Below the pieces are notes generated by a model, which saw nothing but the letters and a program-made list of their open reading frames with translations, searched no databases and was not told the origin of the DNA. This document shows positions 27,418 to 36,871 of a stretch of 48,747 nt of DNA, piece by piece. Position 1 is the first letter of the stretch; each line of letters begins with the position of its first letter. Origin of the DNA: Candidatus Lambdaproteobacteria bacterium RIFOXYD2_FULL_50_16 (GTDB lineage: Bacteria; SAR324; XYD2-FULL-50-16); NCBI GenBank assembly GCA_001783695.1, contig MFNE01000036.1, forward strand, positions 17,140 through 65,886. The letters are read 5' to 3'. Both the position numbers and the translations under genes were made by a program.

Positions 27418-28722
27418 TTACGGCGAATCTACTCTAATCAATTTGGTGGGTCGAGCAATAAAATCCATTTGACCTATTTCTTCTAAGGCCTTGCGAATAT
27501 CCCGCTCCAGTGCTTGGTGTGTAAAAATAACTACATCTACCGCGTCCTTGGCTTTGGCGGCCCGTTCGTTTTGGATCATAGAGGATATCGAAATATTTTG
27601 ATCCCCTAAAGCCCTGGTAATTTTTGCCAAAACCCCGACCCGGTCAAGTACGGAAAACCGAAGGTAATATTCGCTGCTGATTTCGCCGATGGGCAGAATT
27701 TCTTTGGGTACTAACCGATCTGGTAAAAGTGATAACGGTGGGGGGGCCTCACCTTTGAAGCTTCTGATGACTCCAACTAGATCGGCAACAACGGCGGACG
27801 AAGTTGGGTGTCCACCAGCGCCCCGGCCATAGGCCATTAGATGCCCTGCAAAATCAGCCTCGACCGAAACGGCATTAAAGGCTCCATTAACTGCGGCCAA
27901 AAGGTCGTCTTCAGGAACCAAGGCAGGATGAACCCGCCCCTCGTAGGAACCGCCACGGTCAATCGCTTTGCCTAACAGCTTAATTTTATAGCCAAATTCC
28001 TTGGCCATGGCGATATCAATCGACTCGATTTGGGTGATGCCTTCGGCGTAAAGCTGATCAAACGAAAAGAGCCCACCAAAGGCTAGGTTCATTAAAATTA
28101 ACAGTTTGTGCGCTTGATCGATCCCTTCTACGTCAAAGGTCGGGTCCGCTTCGGCGTAACCTAATGCTTGGGCGTCTTTGAGCGCGTCCGCAAAACTTTG
28201 GCCCTGCTCGCTCATTTGGGTTAAAATATAGTTGCTTGTGCCATTGATAATCCCTGAAACCCCGGTGATTCGGTCGCCACTAAGCCCTTCTCTAATCATC
28301 CGTAATATCGGGATTCCGCCGGCTACGGAAGCCTCAAAACCCAAGCGGGCTCCAGTCTTGGCGGCGGCACCAAAGATCTCTCTCGAATGAACAGCTAGCA
28401 AGGCTTTGTTGGCGGTTACCACCGCTTTGCCCTTGGCAAAGCTAGTGAGCAAGATCTCTTTGGCCAAATCACAGCCCCCAATTAATTCAATAACCAAATC
28501 AATTTCAGGATCGTCCAAAATAAAATTAGGGTCAGCACTCACCTCAATGTCGGTTAAATCGACAGATCGAGGCTTGTGAGGGTTGGCGGTAACCGCTTTG
28601 ATTACCCTGGGTAGAATCCCGGTGCGGGCCTCAATCAAAAGACCATTGACTCTAATTTGTTCGACCACGGATTGACCCACCGTGCCCAGTCCAAATATCC
28701 CGATTTTAATCTCTTTTGGCAT
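27418..28722 (-). CDS. hom: Homoserine dehydrogenase
   Basis: NAD(P)-dependent reduction of aspartate semialdehyde to homoserine, the branch point to threonine and methionine. The 434 residues carry the Rossmann motif GIFGLGTVGQSVVEQ at the start, VTANKALLA near 110, the catalytic-domain signature GIINGTSNYILT and AEADPTFDVEGIDQAHKL. A C-terminal ACT domain (about 355-430, RFSVLDRVGVLAKITRAL) is the usual site for feedback regulation. The start lies 6 bases after glnD, a tight link between nitrogen-status signalling and amino acid synthesis. Confidence 0.97.
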   Translation of the reverse strand: MPKEIKIGIFGLGTVGQSVVEQIRVNGLLIEARTGILPRVIKAVTANPHKPRSVDLTDIEVSADPNFILDDPEIDLVIELIGGCDLAKEILLTSFAKGKAVVTANKALLAVHSREIFGAAAKTGARLGFEASVAGGIPILRMIREGLSGDRITGVSGIINGTSNYILTQMSEQGQSFADALKDAQALGYAEADPTFDVEGIDQAHKLLILMNLAFGGLFSFDQLYAEGITQIESIDIAMAKEFGYKIKLLGKAIDRGGSYEGRVHPALVPEDDLLAAVNGAFNAVSVEADFAGHLMAYGRGAGGHPTSSAVVADLVGVIRSFKGEAPPPLSLLPDRLVPKEILPIGEISSEYYLRFSVLDRVGVLAKITRALGDQNISISSMIQNERAAKAKDAVDVVIFTHQALERDIRKALEEIGQMDFIARPTKLIRVDSP

Positions 28723-28728
28723 GTTAAC

Positions 28729-31700
28729 CTATTGATGGATTTCACTGTCTAAAAATTTCGCCAATACCTGATCAAACTGCTTGTCTTCAAGCAGTTGTTT
28801 TTCTTCGGCACTAACGTAAAAATAATCTACCAACTGATTCCCGATGGTGGTCACGGTAACCTGTATCGGAGTTACCCCTAGGCTGGCTAAAGCCATCATG
28901 ATCTTGAAATAGGCGTAAGCCGTGTCTAACATAGAAACCTTTACCGCCCAACACTCTACGGGCTGTCTTAAAAACTGGCCTGGTTCGGTTTCGGTGACTT
29001 GATAACCCTTTTCGCGCTCCAAGAAATAGCTAACCTGCAGTTTTACTTGATGCTTGGCAACCCAACTTGGTCGCCCCATGTCGGGTAGATGTAGGTTTAA
29101 CACCATTGATTCTAACTCGACTACCGAGATTTCACCGCCCTTGAGGCTTACCCCTTGAAAAAAGCCAACCACCCCTTGGCTGCCGTCGAGATAAACCACC
29201 CGGTTGATTTTTGCTAGTTCGAGGTTGATCCCTTTTGAGTTGAGGGCAAAAGCGATTTTTGCTTGGATGCCAGGGTCTTCGTTGGCGTAAAACAGGAGAC
29301 TGTCATATTCCCCAGCAGAACCTTTGATAAAAGAAAACCTGAGGGTTTGCTCTCTGAAGTTATCAAAGTCTAATAATTGGCGGGTTAGCTGTTGTGGGGA
29401 AGCCGATAATAGATAACGGTTGGGGATGGCCGTAAAAAACCAATGCCAATCGCTAGAATAAGGTCGGGCTAGGTTAAAAAGCTGATCTTTAGGAACCTGA
29501 TCGGCCAATATCCGGCTGAATCGCTGGTAGTGTTTGTCCAGGCTTTTAGGGTCTAATTCGCCGAGGGCCAAATAATGCACCGCTGAAGATAATTCAGACC
29601 GATTTTTTAAAAGTTGCTCACTGATTTTAGGAGCAGCTAAGCGCAAAGGTTCTAATAAAACCTCGTCCAAGCTCCGGTTGCAGGCCTGATGCAGCAATAA
29701 ATCGCGAATGACCGCTTCTTTTTGTTCCTCAACCTTTTGATCTAAAAATTCATTAATGGTTTGCGTGAGGTTCGCCCCATGGCGGATTACCTCGAGAATA
29801 CTTAAAACCCGTTGAAAAAACTCATCCAAGTGGCCAGCTTTATCCGCCATTTGTTCGCTGACTGATTTGAAATCGGAAATATTGACCAGATAAAGCAAAA
29901 TCAACTTTCTCGGGTCCCTTTGTGCTAATTCGAAAAATTTGAGCAGGCCAAGGTCGAGATGGGTCGAAAGTTTAGAGAAGCGGACCATTGATTGGTGGTG
30001 CTGCACCAACAACCGGATCAAGTCCACCAAGTCTGAGTTTACATCAAAACCTAAACGGTCGAGCATCCGCCCAGATAACTTAGGCCCCAGCTGCTCATGG
30101 TCTCGAAACAGGTTGATCTTGCCTAGGTCATGAAAAAAAATCGACCATTTAAGGGCGAACAATTCGCCTGGTCCTATAAAACGCCAGAGTTCAGGCTCGT
30201 TTCGGCGAAATTTAACAATCTCCAACTCCATCCGGGCTAACGCCTTTTGCGAATGAATGCAAAGCGGGTATTGATGCACCTCTAGGTTCCGCAAGAGATA
30301 TCGCATCTGATTGACTTCGGGTAAAAACAATCCCAAAAGGGTGCGCGCTTGGTCATTTTCAATGGGCAAGGCAATGTCCATCATCTGTTTGACCGCCTCT
30401 GCTGAATGCTCGGCTGAAAAGAGATGAAACACAAAATCTTGCAGCGCTTCTTTAGGCAGTTCGCTTTGTTTTTTATAAAGGCGGCTTAAGAGATTGGCCA
30501 ACCCTTCAGCCAAAGGCCCGGCGAGGTCGTTGCCGTTATTAGCCAGATAACCAAAAAGGGCAAATAGGTTATTCCAATCTAAAAATAATTCCTCGTCGAT
30601 CTGACCTGGGGCGCGCTCGGGTCGGTTGTAGTCCCAAAGTTTGCGAATTTGATTACTGCCTAAATGTTTAACTAACAAGAACCCAGGCAAACGCTCCTCA
30701 TGCATCCGGTCCAAAACCTTAGCGATTAATTTATCGGCCAAAGTAGCCAGGGACAAAGAGGCGTTCAAGCGGTTTAGGTCCAGTTGATCCACTTGGGTAA
30801 AGCGGTGTTTAAGCTTGAGGTAGGCCATAGCCAAACGGTCCGTAAACCGCTCGCTAAGTTTTTCTTGAGCCAAGAGTTTTTCGCCCATGCTCTCAAGTAT
30901 AGGGCGGTATTGCTCGTATAGCCCCATAAAATTTCGCAAATCCCAGATGGTCTCTAGGGACTGGATGGCGACGGCTCTCTGCACCGGGGTTAACCAGCCT
31001 TTTTCTTCTAATTCGCCAAGCAAACCAAAGGTATCGGTTTTTTTTGGCTTGGTTAACAACACCACCATCCAAAGCGCAAACTGAAGGTGCCTAAGCCCTC
31101 CGCGCCCTTCTTTAAGGGTTAATTCTTCGATCCGGTCCAGCTTGAGCTCTGCAACCTGCGCATTTAAAAACCTGACCATCCGCTCAGTTGGGCAGGCTGC
31201 GCGGACTTCTTTTTTAAAACGGTCTAAAAGCTTAGCGTTCCCTGAAATTAACCGGGCCTCTAATAGGGAAGGAATGGCGTGTAAGGCTTCGGTTTGAGAA
31301 AACCGTTCTAAATCTTCTCCCAATTCAAAATACTGGCTTGCTACCTCTAGGGGAACCTCGACAAAGAGTTCGCTTAAGCGCTTGAGTTGTTCTTGTAAGA
31401 CTAATCGATCCAGTTTACCTAATCCCTCTAAATCAACCAGATAGGCTAAATCAACATCAGAGGCAAAACTGAGTTCCCGCCTCCCATAGCCCCCTCTGGC
31501 GATCAGGGCAAAATGGGGGGTAAACCGGTGGGGGTCGTGTTGGTAGTTTTTGATTTGAGGTAACGTTTCTTCGATTAGCTCAATTTGGGCTTCAGCCGAT
31601 TTTTTGTCTGTTAAGGTAGTCTGTAACAGATTATTATAATAGGCATATTCAGCGGGGTCCATCGGCGCTGGGGTGCCGTCGGCTAAAAATAAGAGGCTGG

Positions 31701-32040
31701 ATAGCTCGGCCGCTTTTAAGGCTTTGGCCGGTAACAATCCGTTAAGGTAACTCAACTTTCCACTAGATTCTTGGGCAAGGGATTTGATCAACATCAAGGT
31801 TTCTTCCTGCACAAAATCCCAACTAAAACAAACCCAGCCGTCCATCCAAGTGGTCAGACGCTCTAGGCCAGCTAAGGCTTCCCGGTCCTTGAGGTGAGCC
31901 AAGGCACTTTCTTTTTGGTAGGTCGTCCAAAGGGCTAAAAACCGCTGCTTATAGGCCTGTTTGCGGGCTTGTAGGCCTTGGTCAATAAGGTCTGCGGTTT
32001 CAAAATGGGGGTGGGGTAAGGCTTTATTGGTGCTGTTCAT
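28729..32040 (-). CDS. glnD: PII uridylyltransferase / uridylyl-removing enzyme family, long form
   Basis: GlnD attaches and removes UMP on PII proteins according to glutamine level. The nucleotidyltransferase motif is GGYGRRELSFASDVDL (about residues 183-198, with the Asp pair), the HD hydrolase motif is FFHDLGKINLFRDHE (H637) and two ACT-like regions follow near 900-990 and 1020-1090. At 1103 residues it is longer than typical GlnD (850-950), with about 90 extra residues before the transferase motif and a long middle. Catalytic residues of both activities are present. Its PII substrate (glnB/glnK) is not in the window. hom follows directly, and purQ is divergently encoded upstream. Confidence 0.9.
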   Translation of the reverse strand: MNSTNKALPHPHFETADLIDQGLQARKQAYKQRFLALWTTYQKESALAHLKDREALAGLERLTTWMDGWVCFSWDFVQEETLMLIKSLAQESSGKLSYLNGLLPAKALKAAELSSLLFLADGTPAPMDPAEYAYYNNLLQTTLTDKKSAEAQIELIEETLPQIKNYQHDPHRFTPHFALIARGGYGRRELSFASDVDLAYLVDLEGLGKLDRLVLQEQLKRLSELFVEVPLEVASQYFELGEDLERFSQTEALHAIPSLLEARLISGNAKLLDRFKKEVRAACPTERMVRFLNAQVAELKLDRIEELTLKEGRGGLRHLQFALWMVVLLTKPKKTDTFGLLGELEEKGWLTPVQRAVAIQSLETIWDLRNFMGLYEQYRPILESMGEKLLAQEKLSERFTDRLAMAYLKLKHRFTQVDQLDLNRLNASLSLATLADKLIAKVLDRMHEERLPGFLLVKHLGSNQIRKLWDYNRPERAPGQIDEELFLDWNNLFALFGYLANNGNDLAGPLAEGLANLLSRLYKKQSELPKEALQDFVFHLFSAEHSAEAVKQMMDIALPIENDQARTLLGLFLPEVNQMRYLLRNLEVHQYPLCIHSQKALARMELEIVKFRRNEPELWRFIGPGELFALKWSIFFHDLGKINLFRDHEQLGPKLSGRMLDRLGFDVNSDLVDLIRLLVQHHQSMVRFSKLSTHLDLGLLKFFELAQRDPRKLILLYLVNISDFKSVSEQMADKAGHLDEFFQRVLSILEVIRHGANLTQTINEFLDQKVEEQKEAVIRDLLLHQACNRSLDEVLLEPLRLAAPKISEQLLKNRSELSSAVHYLALGELDPKSLDKHYQRFSRILADQVPKDQLFNLARPYSSDWHWFFTAIPNRYLLSASPQQLTRQLLDFDNFREQTLRFSFIKGSAGEYDSLLFYANEDPGIQAKIAFALNSKGINLELAKINRVVYLDGSQGVVGFFQGVSLKGGEISVVELESMVLNLHLPDMGRPSWVAKHQVKLQVSYFLEREKGYQVTETEPGQFLRQPVECWAVKVSMLDTAYAYFKIMMALASLGVTPIQVTVTTIGNQLVDYFYVSAEEKQLLEDKQFDQVLAKFLDSEIHQ

Positions 32041-32155
32041 TGGGTTTTATGCTCAGGTTGGTGCCTATTCTCCAAGCCCAAAGGGGACAAGTCAAGGTGG
32101 GCCTTTTCAGAACGACCAAAAGGGGGTAAGAACCACACTTTAAGGGAGCAGACCA

Positions 32156-32965
32156 ATGAAAAACCAAGGCACCTTGATCCTTACCGGGCTTGGGCTCAAC
32201 TGTGAAAAAGAAACCGAATACGCTTGCTTGGCCTCTGGTGCTAAACGAGTGGATTTGCGTCATAGCTTAGACCTCCTTAGGGGCCAAGTTAGCCTCAAAG
32301 ACTACGATTTTTTGATTTTTATTGGCGGATTTTTAGACGGCGATTACCTGGGCAGCGCTCGGGTCGGCGCGAACCGCTATAAGTATGGAGCCAACCAATT
32401 TGGCGAGTTTAAGGATCAAATTAGCGAATTTTCGGCCTCAGGACGTTTGATCTTGGGGATTTGTAATGGGTTTCAACTATTGGTAAAGTTGGGACTTTTG
32501 CCTTTTGAGGAATTGGCCAATGGAGGACAGTCGGTGAGTCTGGCGCATAATCGAAGTGGGATTTTTGAAGACCGATGGGTCCATATAAAAATTAATCCCA
32601 AATCGAAAAATATTTTTTGCCAAGGGATGGACGAGGTTTACCTGCCTGTTCGCCATGGGGAAGGGCGCTTGGTGGTCAAGCCCGAAGCTGAAGAGCGGAT
32701 CTTGGCCTGTGGCCTAGACGTGATGGCCTACGCCGACGAGCAGGGGAAAAGGACCGAGCATTACCCCCAAAACCCCAACGGCTCATGGGCCCAGTGCGCT
32801 GGGCTGGGCAATCAAGGGGGCAATATTTTAGGCCTGATGCCTCACCCTGAGGCCTACAATCACTACACCAATCATCCCCATTGGACTCGACTAGAGCGGC
32901 CCCAATCCGTCGATGGCGAAGGGCTTAGGTTTTTCAAAAACGCTTATCGCCACCTACAGTCCTGA
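32156..32965 (+). CDS. purQ: Phosphoribosylformylglycinamidine synthase, glutaminase subunit type
   Basis: Class I glutamine amidotransferase that supplies ammonia in purine synthesis. The 269 residues show the nucleophile Cys in LGICNGFQLL, the oxyanion region FIGGFLDGD, and the catalytic His-Glu in LMPHPEAYNHY. The sequence around LAHNRSGIFEDRWV matches the PurQ/PurL glutaminase family rather than other GATase I enzymes. GGGAG lies 8 bases before the ATG. The stop overlaps the next ATG by one base (TGATG), coupling it to a cysteine desulfurase gene. purL and purS are not in the window. Confidence 0.92.
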   Translation: MKNQGTLILTGLGLNCEKETEYACLASGAKRVDLRHSLDLLRGQVSLKDYDFLIFIGGFLDGDYLGSARVGANRYKYGANQFGEFKDQISEFSASGRLILGICNGFQLLVKLGLLPFEELANGGQSVSLAHNRSGIFEDRWVHIKINPKSKNIFCQGMDEVYLPVRHGEGRLVVKPEAEERILACGLDVMAYADEQGKRTEHYPQNPNGSWAQCAGLGNQGGNILGLMPHPEAYNHYTNHPHWTRLERPQSVDGEGLRFFKNAYRHLQS

Positions 32966-34101
32966 TGCTTTATTTAGACAGCGCCGCCACGACTAGGCCT
33001 CGGCCCGAGGTGGTGGAGCTGGTCGCCGAATTTTTAAGGTCGCCTGCTGGTAATCCAAGCTCGGTTCACCCAGCGGGGATGCTTAAGCGCAAACAGTTGC
33101 AGGAGGCCAGAGAACAACTTGCCTTGTTGTTAGGCGTGCCTTTAGAAGGGGTAACCTTCACCTCTGGTGGAACGGAATCGATCAATCTGGCGATTAAGGG
33201 AGTCCTGTTTAATCGGGGCAAAATCAAGGGACAGTTAGTCACGAGTCCCCTAGAACACAAAGCAGTCACCGAGACTGCCTCCTGGTTTGAAAGCCTGGGC
33301 GGCAAGGTGGAATGGGTTAGGATTGATCCTAAGACCGGGCAGGTGGACCAGAACCATCTAAGCGAATTAGTTGGGCCTCAAACTGGCCTCGTGTCCATCC
33401 AGCAGGTTAACAGCGAAACCGGGATCATCCAAGACTTGCCTGGGGTTGCCAAAATTATTAAAACTAAAAACCCAGCATGTTGGTTTCATGTCGATGGGGT
33501 GCAGGGGTTTGGTAAGCTTCCTCTTGCTTTGCGGGAGACAGGAATTGATCTCTATTCGATAAGTGGGCACAAAATTGGGGGATTGACCGGGGCCGGGGCC
33601 TTAATTCAGACCCAGCGTATAGCTCTGGAGGCTCAGCTATCTGGGGGAGGGCAGGAAGGCGGAAGGCGTGCAGGGACGGAAAATCTGGTGTCTATTTTGG
33701 CCCTAGCCAAGGCGGCGCAGCTGACTTTTTCTGAAAGGTTGGCCAATGGGTCACAGGTTGAAAACTGGGGCCGTACCTTCATCGCAGCGTTGTCGAATGA
33801 GTTGCCCGTTCAATTGGCAGGTTCTGATGCAGTGCGTAGCCCCTACTTGTTTACCCTGCTCTTTGATAAAATCCTCGGCGAAGTGTTGCTGCACCATCTG
33901 GCGCAAAAGGGGATCTATCTCTCCCAAGGCAGCGCCTGCCAAGCCCGCTCAAAACAGCTTTCTCCAAGCCTCAAAGCTCTAGGCTTAAAAGACGAACAAA
34001 TTCGGTCTTCCCTGCGAATCTCGCTGGCTCCAGCCGAGTTGACCCATAGCCCAATAGAGGTGGCACAGCAGTTTATTGAGGTGATAAAAAAGCTGGGGTA
34101 A
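32965..34101 (+). CDS. Cysteine desulfurase (NifS/IscS family)
   Basis: A PLP enzyme that releases sulfur (or selenium) from cysteine (selenocysteine) for iron-sulfur clusters, thio-modified tRNA or selenophosphate. The 378 residues begin YLDSAATTRPRPEV and include TSGGTESINLA, HVDGVQGFGKLPL, the PLP-lysine in SISGHKIGGLTG, GGGQEGGRRAGTEN and the catalytic Cys in SQGSACQARSKQL. The short active-site segment fits the IscS/NifS group more than SufS. No iscU, iscA or fdx follows; translation is coupled to purQ by a 1-base overlap. A role in selenium supply for the selA-dependent pathway is possible but unproven, so no gene symbol is given. Confidence 0.92.
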   Translation: MLYLDSAATTRPRPEVVELVAEFLRSPAGNPSSVHPAGMLKRKQLQEAREQLALLLGVPLEGVTFTSGGTESINLAIKGVLFNRGKIKGQLVTSPLEHKAVTETASWFESLGGKVEWVRIDPKTGQVDQNHLSELVGPQTGLVSIQQVNSETGIIQDLPGVAKIIKTKNPACWFHVDGVQGFGKLPLALRETGIDLYSISGHKIGGLTGAGALIQTQRIALEAQLSGGGQEGGRRAGTENLVSILALAKAAQLTFSERLANGSQVENWGRTFIAALSNELPVQLAGSDAVRSPYLFTLLFDKILGEVLLHHLAQKGIYLSQGSACQARSKQLSPSLKALGLKDEQIRSSLRISLAPAELTHSPIEVAQQFIEVIKKLG

Positions 34102-34141
34102 AAGGTTGTCAGGATATTTCTTTAATATTATGGAATATAAG

Positions 34142-34918
34142 CTAAACCTTGTCCGAATTTCGGTGGACAAAATGGGTGTCTAGTTTGTTTAAAGTCACTT
34201 CATGCACTGGCTGTAACTCCTTGCGCTTTTTCAGGTCGGTCACGTATTGCTCAATGACTGATTTTTCAGCGGCGGTGATGGTGGGCGCAGTGGCCTCAAA
34301 ATCATTGATTAGCTTTACAATCAATCCAGCTGGCGGGCGGCAATCTTTGGTGTCTAAGACCGTTTTGATTTTTTTGACCCTTACCTGCCCCACATGGGTG
34401 GCAATAAAGGTTTTATCAGTCATCACCTTGTGGATCATAATCAACGACTTCATTCGGTCCAGTTTAGGAAGGCGACCATCAAAGATAATATAGGCGTGCA
34501 TGGGTTTATCCGAGGTACCAAACAGCGCCACTTTGCGTTGGGTGAGTTCGATGGCCACAACACCGTTGGTCAGGTGACTCCACGAACTGGGAAATTCCCA
34601 AAGGTCTTTATCTTCCCCTTTAGCTTGTTTCATGGCGTCGATTTTATTGGAAAGCCCAATAAAGGCATTGCCTTCGATGCCAATGATAGTTTTAAATTCT
34701 GTTGCTAGTTTGTCAGCTACCCGACTGAAATCGACCCCATGCTCTAAAAAACCGCCCTCTTTATGGTCCGTATTGCTGGCGATACCCAAAAAGTGGGGAT
34801 GAGCCCCTAAAAGCTTGAAAAGCCCATCCAAAGCCTCTTCCCAGTCGCGTCCGCGGGCAAGGTTGTGTTCATATTCTTGTTTATTTTCGATCTGGATTGG
34901 TTGGGAATTTTCAGCCAT
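34142..34918 (-). CDS. Conserved-looking soluble protein of unknown function
   Basis: 258 residues from the ATG at 34918. The start is chosen because the -10 box of a convincing promoter overlaps the earlier in-frame ATG at 34942, which could not be transcribed from it. No signal peptide or membrane span. The sequence mixes alpha and beta segments (for example GVVAIELTQRKVALFGTSDKPMHAYIIFDG without obvious nucleotide motif) and ends with a charged helical region. I do not recognise a family. It faces the convergent cysteine desulfurase gene across 40 bases, with no terminator visible. Confidence 0.75.
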   Translation of the reverse strand: MAENSQPIQIENKQEYEHNLARGRDWEEALDGLFKLLGAHPHFLGIASNTDHKEGGFLEHGVDFSRVADKLATEFKTIIGIEGNAFIGLSNKIDAMKQAKGEDKDLWEFPSSWSHLTNGVVAIELTQRKVALFGTSDKPMHAYIIFDGRLPKLDRMKSLIMIHKVMTDKTFIATHVGQVRVKKIKTVLDTKDCRPPAGLIVKLINDFEATAPTITAAEKSVIEQYVTDLKKRKELQPVHEVTLNKLDTHFVHRNSDKV

Positions 34919-34937
34919 TTGCCCCCTGGTTTGCCGT

Positions 34938-34965
34938 ATCATACGAAATATTTATGCTTTTGCAA
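34938..34965 (-). promoter_or_regulatory. Promoter of the unknown gene at 34142-34918
   Basis: Minus strand: -35 TTGCAA (34960-34965), 16-base spacer and -10 TATGAT (34938-34943). The expected start is about 13 bases before the ATG at 34918, so the leader is very short. Confidence 0.55.
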
Positions 34966-35132
34966 CCCCCAAGCTTACTTTGAGGGGGCGGCGGGAATGG
35001 TGGAGGGTATTTTATACACATTTTTGTTGCCAAAGTCCCTAGGGGCGTCTAGCCTAAAGCTAGGTTCGCAGCCCATCCCTGGACCTTCGATCCAAAAAAT
35101 ATTCCTTGTAACCTCAAAGCATAAGGACAACA

Positions 35133-35732
35133 ATGAGCGTATTGGTAACCAAACTGGCACCGAATTTTACTGCCAAGGCTGTGATGCCTGACAACACTAT
35201 CAAAGCTGACTTTTCTTTAGCTAGCTACAAAGGAAAATATGTAGTGCTGTTTTTTTATCCCCTCGACTTCACTTTTGTTTGCCCCTCTGAAATCATTGCC
35301 TTTGATCACCGATTGGCCGAGTTTAAAAACCGCGGTGTTGAAGTGATCGGTTGTTCGATTGACTCCCACTTTACCCACCTCGCTTGGAAAAACACGCCGA
35401 TTAACAAAGGCGGGATTGGTAACGTGCAATACCCTCTGGTTTCAGACCTGAAAAAAGACATTTCTCGCGATTACGACGTTTTGATTGGAGACGAAATCGC
35501 TTTGCGTGGTTCCTTCTTGATCGACAAAGAAGGCAAAGTTCGCCACCAAGTGATTAACGACCTTCCCTTAGGACGTAATATCGACGAGATGTTGCGGATG
35601 ATCGACGCTTTGCAATTTAATGAACAACACGGCGAGGTTTGCCCTGCTGGTTGGAATAAAGGCGACAAAGGCATGACCGCCACCGGCGATGGGGTTGCTC
35701 GCTATTTGGCTGAAAACGCTGCAAAGCTTTAA
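35133..35732 (+). CDS. 2-Cys peroxiredoxin (AhpC/Prx1 type)
   Basis: Reduces hydrogen peroxide and organic peroxides using cysteine thiols. The 199 residues have the peroxidatic C50 in DFTFVCPSE and the resolving C170 in GEVCPAGW, matching typical 2-Cys Prx. GGIG (residues 93-96) and YL near the C-terminus stand in the places of the GGLG and YF motifs that make eukaryotic Prx sensitive to overoxidation. No ahpF or thioredoxin reductase gene is adjacent, so the reductant is likely thioredoxin encoded elsewhere. The upstream region has a small CTAGC/GCTAG hairpin in the leader. Confidence 0.95.
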   Translation: MSVLVTKLAPNFTAKAVMPDNTIKADFSLASYKGKYVVLFFYPLDFTFVCPSEIIAFDHRLAEFKNRGVEVIGCSIDSHFTHLAWKNTPINKGGIGNVQYPLVSDLKKDISRDYDVLIGDEIALRGSFLIDKEGKVRHQVINDLPLGRNIDEMLRMIDALQFNEQHGEVCPAGWNKGDKGMTATGDGVARYLAENAAKL

Positions 35733-35755
35733 GTCCTTTTAGGGTCTAACCTTAA

Positions 35756-36871
35756 ATGGGTTCTACCCTAGCCTGTTTTATAACCGCCCACGGCTTCGGG
35801 CATGCAGCCCGAGCCTCGGCGGTCCTCGCTCAACTGGCCCTTTTAGAGCCAGACCTAGAAATTCATCTCTATACCCAAGTCCCTTATCGGTTTTTTGAAC
35901 AGTCCTTAGCTGGCGGGTTTGAATATCACGAACTTGACGTAGATTTGGGGTTGATTCAGACCAGCGCCTTAAAGGTGGACCTACCCCAGAGTTTGGCCGC
36001 GCTTAGGTCTCGCTTGCCTTTTAAAGCCGAATGGGTCACGCAATTGGCCGAAGAGCTTAAGCAAATTAACGCAAATTTTGTTTTAGCGGACATTGCTCCT
36101 TTGGGACTGTTAGTGGCCCGTCAGGCCCAAATTCCCTCTTTTTTACTGGAAAATTTCACTTGGGACTGGATTTATCAGAGTTATAAAGAATATGATCAGG
36201 CCTATGTTCAGCTTGCGGTGTATTTAAAGGGTTTGTTTGATTTGGCCGACTGGCATATCCAGGGGGAACCCTTTTGTCAGGAGTTTTCGGGAGCCCTGGT
36301 AACCGAGCCGATTGCTCGTAACTCCAGAAAAACCCGATTAGAAACTCGAATACAGCTGGGTTTGCAACCTGATCAAAGGCTTTGTTTGCTTACCCTCGGT
36401 GGTTGGGGTGGCGCTCATCTGGGCCCGCCAAGGGGGAGGCTTGAAAAATCTTGGGTGTTTGTAAGTCCTGGCGCTAGCCAACAGGTTGAGCAAGTAGGCA
36501 ATTGGATCAAACTGCCCAAAGAGTCGGAATTTTATCACCCTGATTTGATGGCGGCGGCAGATTTGGTGGTGACCAAGTTAGGTTATAGTACCATCGCAGA
36601 GGCTTGGGTATCGCAAACTCCCATGTTATACTTGGCTCGCCCAGATTATGTTGAATCGGCTCCGTTAGAGGCGTGGGTTAAAAAAAATATCCCTTCTGGG
36701 CGGATTGCGTGGAAAAAAATAGCCCAAGGAAATTGGGCAAACCAACTAAACGAGATCGTCCTAGTCCCTAAAGGCCCGCCCAGACGTGGTGGAGCCTCAA
36801 TAGCCGCTCAGTGGATTTTTGAGAAGCTGCATGAACGAAAAAAAGAAATACCGGATTTTGGTGGTCGATGA
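35756..36871 (+). CDS. GT-B fold glycosyltransferase-like protein
   Basis: 371 residues with a glycine-rich first loop (ITAHGFGHAARASAV) and a second domain with LLTLGGWGG and the nucleotide-sugar-type region DLMAAADLVVTKLGYSTIAEAW, the pattern of MurG-like or macroside-type GT-B transferases. A related N-terminal domain occurs in arabinose- and galactokinase-linked proteins. The substrate is unknown. The last 41 bases overlap the HD-GYP regulator gene, and lnt and selA follow closely. The start codon has only a distant AGGG. Confidence 0.75.
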   Translation: MGSTLACFITAHGFGHAARASAVLAQLALLEPDLEIHLYTQVPYRFFEQSLAGGFEYHELDVDLGLIQTSALKVDLPQSLAALRSRLPFKAEWVTQLAEELKQINANFVLADIAPLGLLVARQAQIPSFLLENFTWDWIYQSYKEYDQAYVQLAVYLKGLFDLADWHIQGEPFCQEFSGALVTEPIARNSRKTRLETRIQLGLQPDQRLCLLTLGGWGGAHLGPPRGRLEKSWVFVSPGASQQVEQVGNWIKLPKESEFYHPDLMAAADLVVTKLGYSTIAEAWVSQTPMLYLARPDYVESAPLEAWVKKNIPSGRIAWKKIAQGNWANQLNEIVLVPKGPPRRGGASIAAQWIFEKLHERKKEIPDFGGR

